Shown here piece by piece: positions 6,331 to 7,467 of a DNA stretch of 7,467 nucleotides (within the stretch, counting starts at the first letter, position 1; every line of letters begins with the position of its first letter). Where the stretch lies: positions 1-7,467 of the forward strand of contig JANXOQ010000052.1 of the NCBI GenBank assembly GCA_025357775.1, in the 5' to 3' direction. A model generated the notes under the pieces. It had not been told where the DNA came from. It worked only from the letters and a program-made list of their open reading frames with translations, and ran no database searches. The DNA is from Ferruginibacter sp. GTDB lineage: Bacteria > Bacteroidota > Bacteroidia > Chitinophagales > Chitinophagaceae. Made by a program: the position numbers and the translations under genes.

Positions 6331-6331
6331 T

Positions 6332-7467
6332 ATGAAAAAAAAATTATTATTAGCAAAACAACATGTACCTGGCATACGCACCTACGAAGTGTACAGACGT
6401 GAAGGCGGATACGCAAGTGTAGAGAAAGCATTAAAAATGCAACCTGCAGATATTGTAGAAGAAGTAAAGAAAAGTGGTGTACGTGGCAGAGGCGGTGCAG
6501 GTTTCCCAGCTGGGATGAAATGGAGTTTTATTGCAAAACCCGAAGGTGTGCCAAGGCATTTGGTAGTAAATGCAGATGAAAGTGAACCTGGTACTTTTAA
6601 AGATAGATACTTAATGGAATTCCTTCCGCATCTTTTGATTGAAGGAATGATTGTTTCATCTTTTGCTCTCGGCAGTAATGTGAGCTACATATATATACGT
6701 GGCGAATATGCTTGGATAACAAATATTTTGGAACATGCTATTGACGAAGCAAAAGCAAATGGCTGGCTCGGAAAAAATATACAAGGCAGCGGATTTGATT
6801 GTGAAATTTATGTGCAACGTGGTGCTGGTGCATACATCTGCGGAGAAGAAACGGCGTTGCTTGAAAGCCTCGAAGGACGTAGAGGAAACCCAAGAATCAA
6901 ACCTCCATTCCCGGCTGTGAAAGGTGTGTGGGGCAGGCCAACAGTTGTAAACAACGTGGAGACTATTGCTGCTGTTGTACCAATCATAAATGAAGGTGGC
7001 GACGAATATGCAAAAATAGGTATTGGAAAAAGTACTGGTACAAAATTAATTAGTGCATGTGGTAATATTAATAAGCCTGGTATTTATGAAATAGACATGA
7101 CTATTTCTGTAGAAGAATTTATTTATAGTGATGAATATTGTGGTGGTATTGCTAATGGAAAAAAATTGAAAGCATGTATTCCCGGTGGTTCAAGTGTACC
7201 TATTTTGCCTGCAAATTTATTGCTTACTACTGCTAAAGGCGAAAAGCGTTTGATGAATTATGAAAGTTTGAGTGATGGTGGTTTTGCTAGTGGAAGTATG
7301 ATGGGTAGTGGCGGTTTTATTGTGTTAGATGAAGACCAATGTATTGTTAGAAACACTTACACGCTTGCTCGTTTTTACCGCCACGAAAGTTGTGGCCAAT
7401 GCAGCCCTTGCAGAGAAGGTACAGGCTGGATGGAGAAAATTTTGAAAAAAATTGAAACAGGTAAAGG
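6332..7467 (+). CDS. nuoF: NADH-quinone oxidoreductase subunit F (NuoF), 3'-truncated by window end
   Basis: NuoF is the 51-kDa-type subunit that binds NADH, FMN and [4Fe-4S] cluster N3, so it is the electron entry point of complex I. The window contains 378 intact codons; the family is usually around 430-450 residues, so the last part lies beyond the edge. Visible motifs are the NADH/FMN glycine loop RGRGGAGFPAGMKW (51-64), N-A-D-E-S-E-P-G-T-F-K-D-R (80-92), the FMN-binding G-A-G-A-Y-I-C-G-E-E-T-A-L (164-176), and the N3 ligands C354-x2-C357-x2-C360 in S-C-G-Q-C-S-P-C; the fourth ligand is outside. The start at 6332 gives M-K-K-K-L-L-L-x-x-x-x-V-P-G-I-R-T-Y, the expected N-terminus. In-frame ATGs at 6212 and 6251 would add non-family sequence. 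Confidence 0.96.
   Translation, partial: MKKKLLLAKQHVPGIRTYEVYRREGGYASVEKALKMQPADIVEEVKKSGVRGRGGAGFPAGMKWSFIAKPEGVPRHLVVNADESEPGTFKDRYLMEFLPHLLIEGMIVSSFALGSNVSYIYIRGEYAWITNILEHAIDEAKANGWLGKNIQGSGFDCEIYVQRGAGAYICGEETALLESLEGRRGNPRIKPPFPAVKGVWGRPTVVNNVETIAAVVPIINEGGDEYAKIGIGKSTGTKLISACGNINKPGIYEIDMTISVEEFIYSDEYCGGIANGKKLKACIPGGSSVPILPANLLLTTAKGEKRLMNYESLSDGGFASGSMMGSGGFIVLDEDQCIVRNTYTLARFYRHESCGQCSPCREGTGWMEKILKKIETGK

Noticed and set aside
6735..6920. Plus-strand frame of 61 codons inside nuoF
   Set aside because: It overlaps the conserved FMN-binding region of nuoF in another frame and has no independent support.

Overview
The window reads as a chromosomal segment of a Bacteroidota bacterium, most likely near the Chitinophagaceae or Sphingobacteriia. 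The reasons are AT-rich DNA with A/T-rich, mostly Shine-Dalgarno-poor leaders, a Bacteroidetes-type promoter (TTG, 19 bases, TAnnTTTG) before nuoA, a NuoF N-terminus of the type I associate with this phylum, and short intergenic repeats of kinds I associate with these genomes. The taxonomic call is inference; no rRNA or other marker is present.

Layout. The left edge holds the N-terminal 35 codons of a minus-strand gene that looks like an IS1595-family transposase, so an insertion sequence probably crosses the boundary. After about 250 bases with no gene comes a complete minus-strand ruvB (Holliday junction branch-migration ATPase). Divergent from it, on the plus strand, the respiratory complex I operon begins: nuoA, nuoB, nuoC, nuoD, nuoE and the first 378 codons of nuoF, which runs off the right edge. 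nuoC and nuoD are separate genes, not fused as in enterobacteria.

How the genes work together. NuoE and NuoF (with NuoG, not in the window) form the NADH-oxidising module. NuoB, NuoC and NuoD form the peripheral arm that carries electrons to quinone through cluster N2. NuoA is one of the proton-pumping membrane arm subunits. The cysteines for N1a (NuoE), N2 (NuoB) and the first three ligands of N3 (NuoF) are all intact.

Unusual parts. Between nuoE and nuoF lies a roughly 1.2 kb same-strand insert of three small genes unrelated to complex I: a DUF2442 / DUF4160 pair overlapping by 14 bases, and a PhnB-like VOC-fold protein. Four spacers (A-B, C-D, D-E and upstream of F) carry inverted repeats. 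The most striking is an 80-base element between nuoC and nuoD whose segments can pair as a long bulged hairpin or as an H-type pseudoknot; the two folds exclude each other. It sits between the GGGAGG at the end of nuoC and the nuoD start codon. I see no CRISPR array, tRNA, rRNA or clear intrinsic terminator.
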